Shown in pieces: positions 1-36,917 of a stretch of 37,401 nt of DNA. Both the position numbers and the translations under genes were made by a program. Position 1 is the first letter of the stretch. Every line of letters begins with the position of its first letter. The notes beneath the pieces are model-generated. The model was not told the DNA's origin and made no database searches. It worked only from the letters and a program-made list of their open reading frames with translations. The DNA lies in contig WPIO01000490.1 of NCBI GenBank assembly GCA_009760855.2, positions 1 to 37,401 of the forward strand. The letters are read 5' to 3'. Source of the stretch: Cristatella mucedo (Eukaryota; Bryozoa; Phylactolaemata; Cristatellidae).

Positions 1-300
1 CCGTCGTCGTTGCCACGTAGAACTGTCATTGTGGGGCGAAGCCTGAGGTTGGGGGGGTAATTTTGTATCAACAAGGCAGAGCAAGAGAATGAGCAGGTGA
101 CCTAAAAGTGAGTGACAGTAACCATGAAGTCAATACGTTGCTTGATGAGTAGCTCTCTACCGTACGGTGAGATATGGGTTTTTAACGTGAAGTTTCGAGA
201 GTCCCGATAAGACAAGCCCAGCCTTCAGAATCATACACCAACTGTAAAGGCCATCGTGCACATGCCAAGAAGACCTGCAAGTCCTGAGTTCACATGCTTA
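1..300 (-). mobile_element. L2-like LINE fragments, minus orientation
   Basis: The first ~40 bases resemble the family B reverse transcriptase at 34173-34210. Bases ~75-290 resemble family A at 27970-28180 (CCTAAAAGTGAG..., GACAAGCCTAGC-like and AGACCTGC blocks). Both are decayed. Confidence 0.65.
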
Positions 301-451
301 TCACTAAGCATAACTATCCAAATAGTAATTGATTGGTCTCGAAAGTTTTTCTCGCCCCAGCGATTTGCACACGAGTACAATTCAGCGTAGCACACACATC
401 CAGGTCAAGCTTAAGAATGAAAAAAACCTGTTTTGTAGATACCAGAAGTAG

Positions 452-534
452 TTTACAATTTGTCGTCACTTACAACTCTTCATCTAAGATACAATAGAAT
501 CCGACAGGTAGACAAAAACATAGGAAATCTGGAG
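452..534 (+). CDS. SHOC2: SHOC2 exon (LRR, first in window)
   Basis: Encodes [16 protein letters not shown] and on to GNLE. I chose the AG at 450-451 because the two leading bases TT then complete a codon before YNL, matching the VY-x-L start of this LRR in vertebrate SHOC2. The donor is GTAAGA at 535. The reading frame runs on into a CT microsatellite in the intron, which is not coding. The exon ends in phase 0. Confidence 0.88.
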
Positions 535-609
535 GTAAGAAGTTTCTGGCTGCGTGCCTTGAAATTATGCATTTGTCGCGCAGCAATGCCTTTTTCAGTC
601 TGTCTTTTA

Positions 610-645
<36 letters not shown>

Positions 646-670
646 TCTCTCTCCCTCCTCCCTCTCTCTA

Positions 671-735
<65 letters not shown>

Positions 736-827
736 CTCTCTCTCTCTCTCTCGATCTCTCTCTCTTTCTCACGGCTCCTCTCTCTACTCTCTCTTTCACT
801 CTTCTCCCTCTCTCTCGCTCTCTCGCT

Positions 828-884
<57 letters not shown>

Positions 885-3800
885 ATTACTCTGTCTTTTT
901 ACTCACTCCCTTTCTCCCTCTCCCTCTCACTCTTTCTCTCCCTCTCTCTCTCACTCTCTTTTCTCTGGCTGTCTACCAAACATCACACATATTATACATC
1001 CATAAACTATGCATAAATAGTTTATTACCTCAATATTAATGGACAAGCTTTTGTCGCCCCATCAGCATTGCATTCAGTAGTGTGGAAATCTGTTTCAAAC
1101 GCATGCTGCTGCCGATTAACAGAAATTAACAATTCTAAGCCTCCGTGGCAACAAGATTCAGCTCCTGCCGTCAGCAGTCGGACAGCTACAGAGTCTGCTC
1201 ACCTTGGACGTTTCGCACAATCAGCTTCAGAGCATTCCATCGGGTGAGTGCAGAAGCCTACACCAGAACTGACGCCGAGGTACTTTCTCTCCTCCTTTGC
1301 CTATCGCGCCCCCCTACATTACTAGCTGGACATTGATGAGGCTTTCAGTATGCTCCGTGAACACGTTACTTCATCTTCATTGCTATCGACTTCGGCGTCG
1401 GCCACTGTAGCAACAGATTTGAGTATTTTCACCTCCCACTTATTGGCTAGTCCATAGCTATTGCCGGAGAAAATGGGCACGTAGGCATGCAGTAGGCACA
1501 AGCAAGCAACCAAACATCAGCACGTGCTGCAGCCTGTCGCCGAAAGAGCATGAGGTGGCAGCTAGCTTGCAGTGATCAATGCACCTCCAGTATCGCACTT
1601 ATGCGACTGACTCGGTCCACCTGCCTGCTCCTACCGATTTGCCTAATTTTCAGAGAGTGCTCAGATGCTGCATGGCTTCTGCAATTTTGGATTGATTCCA
1701 ATTGTTTACAATGTTAATAAGCTTGAACCTTATCGGCAACTCTTGTAAGATATGTCGTACTGAAAACTCTTTAGTGGGTTTATTAGCCACGAGTTTCAAA
1801 TTGGCATATAACTTGTCCTCTTAGCTACATTCCGTGTGCGTGCGCTCCGATTGCTACCACAGCCTGCACCTCTTTTTTTTAACGTATTTTACATGACCCT
1901 GATCCTATCAAGACAGTGACGATAGTAATTACACCTGGTGATAAGAGATAAGCAGGCGATGGATCGCCTTTGAATTCCTCGACGAATTACTCTCCACGAC
2001 ACATCATGGAATGGCTATTGTCGGGTATCGTGTGCACCATGAATACTTTAAAAGAAAAAATATAAAGAACAATGAAAGTGCACGATCAGAAACCAGGATA
2101 CAAAAAACCTATAACTGATTTTTCTAGTTAAATCCTGTGATAGTTGATAGCAATGTTTTGGAGTATGGTTTGCCCTATGTCTTCTTTCTGTCTTAGTATA
2201 AGTAAGCGCCTTGAGTGAGCCTTTTTTGTCTCAGTTAAAAACAAAACAATGTCTGCAGTTTTTTTGTTTGTCCCTCTTACATATTGGGCAGTTGCTCAGC
2301 GAAACGACTATTGCTGCTCTCTCAGGGCAGGCAGCAGTTCTCAGGGCTTTGAAGCATCCCAGCACACTGCACCCTTGCCCCATGCAGCACAACTTGGTCA
2401 GAAGGCAAACATGACTTAGTGGAATTACACCAAATGCATGAGTTACTACCTACTTTGGCTTCTGCAGAGATCGGCAGCTGTCGGTTGCTAACTTCACTCG
2501 ATCTGCAGAACAACGAGCTAACAGAACTTCCTGAAACACTCGGTGACCTGGTGGAGCTCATCAGGCTGGAACTACGGTGAGAAACTGCAGTAGTGGCAGC
2601 TGGCAAAACCAACAGCAGTCGCAGCAAAGCCAGGAGTAGTGGCAGCGCAAGCAGTAGTAGCAGCAGCAATGACAGCAGTGGCTGAAGTGACTGCTGCACC
2701 ATCGTTCTTAAGCTACTCTGCCCCTTAGGTATGGGTCAAGTTCACTTGTGCAACTGTCGCCAAGTGTACGGTGCAGTGACCCTCCAGCAGCTGTCGGTTC
2801 TCTGTCCATGCATGCAGATCTGGCTGCACAATAGCAGTCAAAGCACACACATCAGCAGCATTAGTCTTCCAGGTATAACCGACTGGAATCGATTCCGACG
2901 TCGCTGCAAGGCTGCTGTAAGCTCAGCGAGTTCAATATTGAAGGCAACTCCATTCTGCAGCTGCCGGTAAGCTGATCTTCCGATGCCCTCGGGTAGTCAG
3001 AGGGTAGTCAGAGCCTCAGCTCCAAGCATTTCTGCATTTTGCTGGGCATTTCTCAGCACTAATCACTTCGTCGATGTCTAACCTTTCAAGTCCTGTGCTT
3101 CGAAGCTCCCTCTTGAGATGTTCTTGATGCCCTCGTTGGGACTGCTGCAATGGGTGTGCTCATTTCAGGATGGTTTGCTGTCGAGTTTGTCAAGCCTTAC
3201 TTCCATAACTCTGTCAAGGAATAACTTTGCATCATTTCCGCTTGGAGGACCGGCCCAGTTCAGTGCTGCCACGGTGAGTGCATTATTAGAGGGAGTCCAC
3301 AGTGCGCTGCCACGGTGGCCACAGGCCACCTCAGCGATGCCCTCTGTGCTGCACTTCTGCCCATGTGCCTCAAACCCATCCTGATTTGGTCTACTTCAAG
3401 CTGAATGCTGCAGAAACCCTCGGGAAGGATTATTATGCAAGCATGTGGTAGGCACTGGGACTGCCGTTAGAGGGATGACCGAGGCATTTTGCCGTGCCAG
3501 CTTGCCGCGATGGCCACAGCGCATGCCATTTCCCCATTGCCACTCACTGTAGAGGTGGCTCGGCTCATCCAACATGCAACTCATCGGTGTAAGTGAAAAA
3601 TTGCTACAAAGCCATGCTGTCTTTGTAGGCAATAAGTATAGAGCACAACGTCGTCAACAAAATACCGTTCGGCATCTTCTCACGGGCCCAAGCCCTGGCC
3701 AGGCTCAGCCTCAAGGATAACCAGATAACGTCATTCCCTCTGGGTAAGCAGCAGCAGTAGCTTCGAGATGGCATGCCATCTGTCAAACACGTGCATCCCA

Positions 3801-6800
3801 CCACTTTCCAGCCCTGCTCTACATCACACTAGCATGCCGATCTTGCCTGCTCTGTCGGTGCTACAGATGTCGGCACGTGGACGAGTATGGTGGAGCTGAA
3901 CCTGGGCACCAACTTTTTGATGCGGATCCCAGATGAGATCCAGGAGCTAAAAGACCTCCAGGTGCTGGTGGTTAGCAACAATGCTCTAAAAGTAAGCTTT
4001 GGCAGCTCATTTGCATGGGAAAACAATTACTTTTGAAGTATGATCAGTGTGCCCATACAAGCAAATGTGTGTGCAAATGCATATATGAAAAACGTACGGG
4101 CAAAGTTCACTAGGCGTGCACTCTACTGCAATCAAAATGCAGCCATCACAGCTCGTACCTAAAAAAAAGCTTGCCCTGCATGCATAATGCATCGATAATG
4201 GCAATACTCAAAGTGCACACGTGGCCAGCGCAATTTTCCAGGCCTTGAAAGTGGTATTCATAACTTCAAACAGTCCAAATTATACAGTATATGTGGAGGG
4301 CTGTATAATCATTATTGCAGTGCTAATCGTAGCAAAGAGAAATTACTGACTGCAGTAACTGGTGCCAAACTAAACCTTTTTCTTAGAGGCTACCTGCAAC
4401 TATCTGCAACCTACAGAAGCTGAGAATATTGGAAGTGGAAGAGAATAAGTTAGAGCAGCTGCCTCATGAAATAGGTATGTGCCTCGCTTTCTGTCGGCTC
4501 ACCGTTGCGTACATCATCCCAATGAATTGCATACTAGTAGAGTCTGCTCATCTGTACATGCTCACTTTAATGTTGCCAATATCAGCAGGTAGCTCAGCAG
4601 TCGGCATATCAAGCCAATGCACCTAATTGTGCCACGCTGTAGCCATCTTGCATGTTCAGACAGCTGCATATCAGTACTTCCTCGAAGCTTGCTTCTGGTA
4701 TCTCCTTGGGGTCTGCCATTTTGATTTTCTTAATTGCCACTGATTAAGCTATTAGGTTGCGTGCGTGCACCGACTGGCGGTGTGTTGTGTAATTTGGGTC
4801 GTCGTTTTTAATCAAGATCCTCACTGGCAACTCCAGTTGCTTGGTTAACTAAATATCTGCATGTAAGGCAAGGTCCTGAGTAGCAGGTCACCAAATCGCA
4901 ACATGCGATTGCAGCCATAGCCGATGGTAATACATACTGCAATGCAATTCACAGGATATGGTACAGCCCGGTATAAAGCAGATGGGCCAAAAACCACTAA
5001 GAAAATTAGTCTAGTAAGATGTTTTCTGAATTGGACCATTAAAAGACAAAAATGTTAAAAATACATCCATAGGATTGATATTTCCAGATAGAAGGAAAGC
5101 ATTAATAAATGAGTATGAGAAGCCTGTTTAATCCGACAAACGTTGCACAAGTCGCATATCATGCACATAGTGACCGTGCCAGGAGAAGGAACCCTTTAAG
5201 GTGGGGTAATGACTTGAGCTGCCCCCTATTCCTAAGTATCCCCCCCCCCCCCGACCGTCGCCAACGACGAAATGCTATCCTGCGTCGACTTTATGAGAAA
5301 CTACCAAGCTCGTGTCGAATAAAAACTACGACTATGTGCTATTCTTTTTCATACCTCTAGGATCTTGCCCTCTCCCATCTGAACATAATAATAATAATAA
5401 TGCACTTGATTAAGCGCCCTCAGAGAACTCAATCTCTTTCTAGGCGCGTTACATTTGCTACAAAGGACAATGCAATTGAATGTTGAGGCAAGGCCATCTT
5501 AGCTATGCCACTGGATGCAGAGATTGGTAAATTTATTTTCAGATAATTTACCTCCGGCTTACGAACCGGGTTAGTCTGAGTTCTCATTATCGTTGTTAGT
5601 GCATTTTTTTTATATGTGAACCGTCAAAACTTCGGAGTGCATTTCTAAAAAGAAATGTGTCTATTGAAAGGAACTTGTCAGAAAAAATTGATTGCTTGAC
5701 TAAGTTTCTCTGCGGTGTTCGACCTTAAGTCTTAATACCATATACTTACAATTACCCGAAACATATATCTTCTTACTCCCATCGCCCTAGCTCGACTCGT
5801 AATTTCTTAGTGGAAAGCCAAAGTGCCACTGGTACTGCCTGACACACTAGCTGCGCTAGAGTTAACAACTGGAATGGATGGTTTAGATACTATCACAGTG
5901 GGAGGTTTCAGCACACAGATGTCAATGGCCAATGGTCATCAGGTGAGCCTCTAAAGTATGGAGTACCCCGGGTCTCTCTGTTCTAGGTCCCCATTTTCTT
6001 AATGCATACCTTCTCTCTGGCTGATATAATCACCAAGCACAATCCAGGCCCTCATTTTTGTGTAGATGACTCACAGCTGCACCTCTGCTTTGATCCCTTC
6101 CTGCCTTCCACCACTTCAAACTCTCTTAACTCTCTTGCAGCGTGTATTGCTGACATTCGCATTCGGTTGGCAGTAAACTTTGTCAATTTGAATGGCAATA
6201 AAGCTTACTAGTTATGAGAAAACCTAATGCTACTCAGAAATTGGAAAGCCTAATGCTCAAAACAGGGTCGGCCAACATATCCTCTGTCACTTGTGCACAC
6301 AGTCTGTGCGATGCGTTCAAAGGTGACCCTTTATTAGATGACTGAATCAGCACCACAGTAAAATCTGACTGCTTTAAAGTTTTTACCATAGCAAAAATTC
6401 GGAACTGCTCAAGTAAAGATAGGCCAAGCTAGGCACTGCATTTGTGACCTCCTCCCTTCTAGACTTCTGTACCGCAATACTTGCAGGTCTTCCTGCCCGT
6501 GCACTATGGTGCATAGTTATTGAAAATTCTGCAGCTAGGCTTGACTGCTGTGACTGTCAAAATTGCCGTATTGCATCACTTTCCCTAGCCTGCACTGGCT
6601 CCTGATCAAGCAGCAAACCGACTTCGAGGTTCCATCACTCACTTCTAAGTCCTTTCACTCTCTCTCTCTCGCTCAGGAATACCTATCCTTAAGACTTCAT
6701 AATAAGCTTCGCATCATACCGCCGGCTCTTCTGAGTCAAATCCTTTGCTGTGCCTTTAGGAAACCTAAAATTCTTTCAAGACCGTGCCCTCGCTTTGTGT

Positions 6801-7917
6801 GCTCCCAAAGCCTGGAACTCACGCCCGACTAAAGTCACGACTTCTCAAGATTGACTTAAAAAGAAACTAAAAACCAACCTGTTCCTCATAGCAGTCCAGA
6901 AATAAGGCGCTCACTCTTCACGACCTATAGGTTGCGGGTTCAAGCCCTGCAGTGGGTGATTCTTTCTTGCCCATTGCAAACGGTGGGGATGGCCGTCAGG
7001 CTAGTCTGCTGATACACAAATGAGGCTCTTGAATCAGCTAAGCTGTTTATAGCATTTACTCAGTCTGTGTAAATTGCCATTCATGAGCCTATGCATGCTG
7101 ACACTGTGCATGTTCTCTCTTATCAATTGACGTGCCTCCCATCCAGCAAATGTAAAATGCCTAGAAAGAGATTACCTTTTCACGAGGTGCTCTATGTCCA
7201 GTATATATATTTTTATTAGTAGTATTCCTTCAGCATCTTCATCACGTGAAAGCTGTGCCATAATAATGGGCAAACCACGAGCCCCATCTTGACCTATGAT
7301 ATGCTAAAGACATGACCGTGGGCTCGAATCGTCTAGGCAAGGACCCAAAACATCCGATTCGATGGCCATAACTTTAGGAGGCTTATTATAAACCCGAGCC
7401 AAACCTCTAGGACCGAATGAATGAAACCCAAACATACCAAACTAAGACCATGTTCCCACATGGCTAGTGTCAGCTACAAATCAGTTATTGCACTATTCGG
7501 CTGAAGAAGCTCCACACGAGAGCAGCCAATAAAATCAAGCGAACAGGCTGTGGTCGTTGCCATCAGAACTGTCAGTGCATGCCCCTACAACAAACGGCTT
7601 TCAATTTCCATCCTTGCCCTACACTGCTGAGACAATTATTCACAGTGCGTTCACGTTGCTTTCCTAGGCTACCTCAATTAGCGGCTCGATCACAGCCTTA
7701 CAAGAACAACTGCTCTCCATGCTGCTTGCCATACGAAAAGAACAGCATCGGCAAAGCTTGATATGAACTGTGCTTTCCAGCATTCATGCTCGAACATTGC
7801 TCTTCCATTATCTACCAACACCGAAGCCCCAACATTAATACCATCTACAAGACTCAGTGGAGGCCTGCCTTGCTCTGCCCACTGTACTATGCTCACCATG
7901 CTACACACAGCACACAC

Positions 7918-7957
<40 letters not shown>

Positions 7958-9202
7958 TACACACACACACACACACGCGCGCAAGCACTCACACACACGT
8001 GCGCACACATGCCCCGCCAAGTCCAGACAACTCTATATGTCATCCCTATAGCACACTAAGAGAGCCTAATCTCTATCTAGGCACTTTAAAACATATACTG
8101 GGGGGCTTTGGTCGTTAAAGGCAAGCCTCTGGTCAAATTAGGGTAATGCGATAGCACCTGGTTCTCTGCCCAGCCGCGAGATGCCAGCTTGTAGGTTCCA
8201 GTCGCGCAGCAAGGCAATCCATTATTGCATGCAGCGAGTGGGTGAAAGCTGCTTATGCTCTTCTGTGGTTACATAAATGAGGCTGCTAAATTAGCAGCTC
8301 TTTACATTACTTGACTCACGGAGCCGGAATCTTGGGCCGAGTATAAGGTATTCGAACTTCAGGACCGAGGTCGTGAGTTCAAGGCCAGCAACAGTCAAGT
8401 CTTAATCGATGTAAGCAGATGATGGCCGCCAAAGCCATCTGTTACTATCTAAGTAAGGCTGTTGAATCAGCTGACCTTTACTTTGCTAAGGTGTAGGATA
8501 TCTAAGGAAGGTCCTCACAAAATAGCTACAGGTATGGCAAGCCGGTAGCAAACATTAAAACAAAGGGATTTCAAATATCGGCCAATAGTCCATAGGAACA
8601 TGTAGAACAGTCTAGCCATCTGTATGTTATGCTCATAAATTTCCTGAGACTTACATTACGAACAGCAAGTACACGTGCCATGCCAACCATGTTGTAGAAC
8701 ACTACCCATGCATCAATCTCACTAACTTTCATCGCACAAAAATAGAATATGCTTATGTCCCATGTTAGTTCTCATGTCTCACTAACTTGACTTGTGAGGC
8801 TAAATCCTAAATTTAAATGGGTGGGCATTCTAATCTACCATTCCTGTTAAATGAAGATGCTACTGGTTGATGGGTTTCTTCGTGCTCCGATCGCAGGCAA
8901 TCTGAAGGAGCTGTCACGGCTGGTCCTGCAGTCAAACCAGCTCACTACTCTACCACGATCCATTGGCCATTTAACCAACCTGCAGTACTTCGCAGTCGGC
9001 GAAAACAATCTGCTGTCTCTGCCAGAGGAGATCGGGCACCTGAATAAGCTATCCTCGCTCTACGTGAACGATAACGACGATCTACAGAACCTTCCTGTGG
9101 AGCTGGCGCTGTGCACCAGCCTTCAAATTCTGAGCATAGACAACTGTCCACTGAGCAGGATACCGCTCGAGGTGGTCCTCGGTGGTCCATCACTTGTCAT
9201 TC

Positions 9203-9252
<50 letters not shown>

Positions 9253-9937
9253 CCGCGAGGGTGTTTGTGCGCGAGCGCACCTTCACATTACTTCTCGGAC
9301 ATTGTGAGCATCTCGGTGTTTGCAAACAGCCCACCACAGCGAAATGACAGCCTACCGAAAGCCGCTTAGGCTTTGGCTTTGCTATCAAAAACTCCAGCAT
9401 AGCACTCACTAGTCCTTGCGGTTTTGTGGAGTTACAAACGGAGATACATTACATTACATGATTGCAAAGTGTTGCCAGACCTCGTCACACTTTGCTACGT
9501 AGCAGAGATTTTCATGTAGTATCACTTGTTCATCATCGAGCACGTTCTAGGTGAATTTCACAGGCATAAGAGTTTACCAAAAATTAAAACTGCAGACGGG
9601 GGCACTGGTACACTGGCAGTATGTGTATAGTGATGCTGCACTAAATAAATCCATTTGAGCCTTTAAGGCCGACAACAGGAAAGCAAAGCAACCAACAAAC
9701 TTAAAACTAAAGCGTACATGCAAGAAACCAGCATGCCATGCATATGGCCTATCCCAATGACTACAATGTTGTTAATAACGGTAATTGCAGAAAATGTGGC
9801 ATCAGATTTTGCTATATTTATCAATGATAATACATCGTTCCAAAGTCACAGATGTTAATTAACTTTGCAAGACTATGTTGTTTAGCCCGTCCACAAATTT
9901 ACTTTTTTTGTAGTATCTGAAGATGCCTTACACTTGA
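452..9937 (+). CDS. SHOC2: SHOC2 leucine-rich-repeat scaffold, 3' ten coding exons (5' end outside window)
   Basis: SHOC2 is a cytosolic all-LRR scaffold. With GTP-bound MRAS and the phosphatase PP1C it removes the inhibitory phosphate from RAF kinases. Coding exons are 452-534, 1123-1243, 2468-2576, 2873-2966, 3169-3273, 3629-3743, 3867-3991, 4387-4474, 8897-9204 and 9914-9937, giving about 389 residues. All nine introns are GT-AG and every junction phase matches. The product follows vertebrate SHOC2, as I recall it, almost repeat for repeat: [114 protein letters not shown], then YLKMPYT and stop. The N-terminal region with the PP1C-binding motif and the first LRRs would lie upstream of position 1. 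The 4.4-kb intron 4475-8896 holds LINE and SINE debris. Other LRR proteins are excluded by the match along the whole length, including the C-terminal tail. Confidence 0.95.
613..968. repeat. (CT)n-rich microsatellite block
   Basis: Nearly pure TC dinucleotides at 613-642, 685-732 and 833-881, joined by imperfect CT/CTAT/CCT stretches. It lies inside a SHOC2 intron. Open frames through it give meaningless Leu-Ser repeats. Confidence 0.95.
1123..1243 (+). CDS. SHOC2: SHOC2 exon
   Basis: Acceptor ...TTAACAG, then [16 protein letters not shown] and [13 protein letters not shown], donor GTGAGT. It enters in phase 0 and leaves in phase 1. The start at AAA was preferred over the later AG at 1138 because only it restores the KL-x-x-LS-x-R LRR core seen in the family. 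Confidence 0.9.
1244..2467 (+). other. SHOC2 intron without recognised features
   Basis: A 1.2-kb intron. I see no repeat shared with the rest of the window and no coding frame with family features. The intron 3992-4386 is likewise empty. Confidence 0.5.
2468..2576 (+). CDS. SHOC2: SHOC2 exon
   Basis: Acceptor CTTCTGCAG. Encodes [20 protein letters not shown], then [16 protein letters not shown]. The first two bases complete a GAG codon with the previous exon. The donor is GTGAGA and the exon leaves in phase 2. One and a half LRRs are covered. Confidence 0.93.
2580..2690. repeat. interrupted (CAG/AGTAGC) trinucleotide-rich stretch
   Basis: Loose AGC/AGT/CAG units in the SHOC2 intron directly after the donor at 2577. 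Low-complexity, not coding in the spliced message. Confidence 0.6.
2873..2966 (+). CDS. SHOC2: SHOC2 exon
   Basis: Acceptor GTCTTCCAG. The first base completes an Arg codon, giving [20 protein letters not shown], then [12 protein letters not shown]. Donor GTAAGC, phase 0. The last LRR strand reads FNIEGN where other animals usually have LNLENN. Confidence 0.92.
3169..3273 (+). CDS. SHOC2: SHOC2 exon
   Basis: Acceptor CTCATTTCAG. Encodes [20 protein letters not shown], then [15 protein letters not shown]. Donor GTGAGT, phase 0 at both ends, 35 codons. The GGP-x-QFS signature is specific to SHOC2 among LRR proteins. Confidence 0.95.
3629..3743 (+). CDS. SHOC2: SHOC2 exon
   Basis: Acceptor CTTTGTAG. 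Encodes [20 protein letters not shown], then [18 protein letters not shown]. Donor GTAAGC, leaves in phase 1. [10 protein letters not shown] is nearly invariant in SHOC2. Confidence 0.95.
3867..3991 (+). CDS. SHOC2: SHOC2 exon
   Basis: Acceptor GTGCTACAG. Completes Asp with the previous exon, then [20 protein letters not shown] and [20 protein letters not shown]. Donor GTAAGC, leaves in phase 0. [11 protein letters not shown] is a SHOC2 hallmark. Confidence 0.95.
4387..4474 (+). CDS. SHOC2: SHOC2 exon
   Basis: Acceptor TTTTTCTTAG. Encodes [20 protein letters not shown], then KLEQLPHEI. Donor GTATGT, leaves in phase 1. It is followed by the longest intron of the gene, 4422 bp. Confidence 0.93.
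4475..5385 (+). other. SHOC2 intron, upstream part, no recognised feature
   Basis: About 0.9 kb. Apart from a C10-type run near 5240-5252 I recognise nothing here. Confidence 0.5.
5386..5490 (-). mobile_element. family A LINE 3' end (solo)
   Basis: An (AAT)n tract followed by TGCACTTGATTAAGCGCCC and the inverted-repeat hairpin, then the ATTTGCT and AATTGAATG blocks seen in every family A copy. Only the terminal ~100 bp is present, typical of 5'-truncated L2-like insertion. Confidence 0.8.
5515..5680 (+). repeat. solo half-copy fragment of the foldback repeat
   Basis: GCAGAGATTGGTAA, a CTCCGGCTTACGAACCGGGT-like block, CAAAACTTCGGAGTGCATTT and CTATTGAAAGG align in order with the right arm of the foldback element (about 21770-21930) and with 30915-31065. 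Confidence 0.6.
5860..7225 (+). mobile_element. degenerate L2-like LINE, plus orientation, with nested SINE
   Basis: Broken reverse transcriptase: [20 protein letters not shown], with VDDS where YADDT is expected, then LHLCFDP. The C-terminal region follows at 6440-6830, and the 3' end with the CTAGAAAGAGATT block lies at ~7145-7225 before a T/A-rich tail. Many stops and frameshifts; not functional. A SINE interrupts it at 6894-7048. Confidence 0.8.
6894..7048 (+). mobile_element. tRNA-derived SINE inserted in LINE
   Basis: The B-box-like GGTTCAAGCCC is followed by the body shared with the other SINE copies (CAGTGGGTGATTCTTTCTTG, CAAATGAGGCT, GAATCAGCT). ATAGCA flanks both sides at 6888-6893 and 7049-7054. 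LINE sequence resumes exactly after it, matching other copies. Confidence 0.75.
7230..7900 (+). other. SHOC2 intron stretch, no recognised feature
   Basis: No family similarity seen. Short open frames here lack any recognisable motif. Confidence 0.4.
7905..8005. repeat. (CA)n microsatellite
   Basis: CACACA tract with an AAATAC interruption and GCGCGC near its end, inside the SHOC2 intron. Confidence 0.95.
8045..8110 (-). mobile_element. decayed family A LINE 3' hairpin remnant
   Basis: AGAGAGCCTAATCTCTATCT followed by AGGCACTTTA resembles the 3' hairpin of family A. No tail or body is recognisable. Confidence 0.45.
8130..8303 (+). mobile_element. tRNA-derived SINE
   Basis: GTAGGTTCCAGTCGC (B-box-like) and then the body ending TTACATAAATGAGGCTGCTA AATTAGC, as in the 13.9-kb copy. 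Confidence 0.65.
8325..8482 (+). mobile_element. tRNA-derived SINE (second copy in tandem)
   Basis: GGTCGTGAGTTCAAGGCC (B box), then a ~100-bp body ending TAAGTAAGGCTGTTGAATCA. It lies just downstream of another copy in the same orientation. Confidence 0.6.
8897..9204 (+). CDS. SHOC2: SHOC2 exon (largest; four LRRs and C-terminal cap)
   Basis: Acceptor GATCGCAG. Encodes 102 codons: [20 protein letters not shown], the [16 protein letters not shown] repeat, the [18 protein letters not shown] repeat, [11 protein letters not shown] and GGPSLVIQ. The donor GT at 9205-9206 is the first unit of a (GT)n microsatellite about 47 bp long. Reading through it would give a false Val-Cys tail. Confidence 0.95.
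9205..9251 (+). repeat. (GT)n microsatellite starting at the SHOC2 splice donor
   Basis: CAG is followed directly by about 23 GT units. The first GT is the required splice donor. Confidence 0.95.
9352..9460 (+). mobile_element. family B LINE 3' end (solo, plus orientation)
   Basis: Shares TACCGAAAGCCGCTTAGGCT, TTTTGTGGAGTTA and GGAGATACATTACAT with the 3' end of the family B LINE (minus strand, 32848-32965) and with 31165-31270. It lies in the last SHOC2 intron. Confidence 0.7.
9914..9937 (+). CDS. SHOC2: SHOC2 terminal coding micro-exon
   Basis: A T-rich tract ending in TTTTTTTGTAG at 9902-9913 is followed by codons for YLKMPYT and a TGA. It joins in phase 0 to VIQ of the previous exon. 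Vertebrate SHOC2 ends FLKMQGPYRAMV as I recall it, so position and residues agree, with a shorter tail here. I see no AATAAA nearby downstream. Confidence 0.82.
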   Translation, partial: YLKMPYT

Positions 9938-10477
9938 AAAAATCATTTCATTGAAAAGAAAAACAAAGAAAGGCAAGAGCCTTCCAGCAGCAACTGAGTT
10001 GCATGACCATCAGACACGTGGCCAACAGCTAACAAACATGAGAGCTACCGACTGGTTCGACAGTAGTCATGCAATATGCAGCGCCATTTGCGATAAGGGA
10101 TCTGTGTGACAACAGTTTTCGATCTGACGAACACAGGCATAAAATGCTAAGACAGATGGAACAGCTGGACAGAAGTAGAGGCAAGCACAGTTGATGCCTA
10201 CAATACAAACAGTTACCTGATATTTACAAGAATGAACGACAATGGATGCACAGCTATCCTTGTGGCATCAGCAGCTATGCCTTTTGTTGTTGCTGCTTGC
10301 ATATCTTGAAACATTACCAGAACTACTAGCTCCTGGTTTCATTCCATGTCATTGCTGCGTCGGCTGCTGCTACTACTGCGTCAGCTGTTTCGTGAGTTGA
10401 GAAGGTATATGCAGAGCAGGTATCGGCACGAGACTCAGTAGTAAATCAAACGTCTGCTATCGTTTATAATGATCGGA
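9938..10477. other. convergent intergenic spacer / shared 3' UTR space
   Basis: About 540 bp between the two stop codons. The 3' UTRs of SHOC2 and Ric-8 must lie here or overlap. No canonical AATAAA is seen on either strand, and no further gene. Confidence 0.6.

Positions 10478-36917
<26,440 letters not shown>

Noticed and set aside
460-1016. Open frames of 149-181 codons rich in Leu-Ser
   Set aside because: They are translations of the (CT)n block; only the first 25 or so residues (452-534) are a real SHOC2 exon.
7690-8118. Several open frames with His-Thr or Cys-Val repeats
   Set aside because: Products of a (CA)n microsatellite; the same holds at 11937-12275 and 25149-25609.
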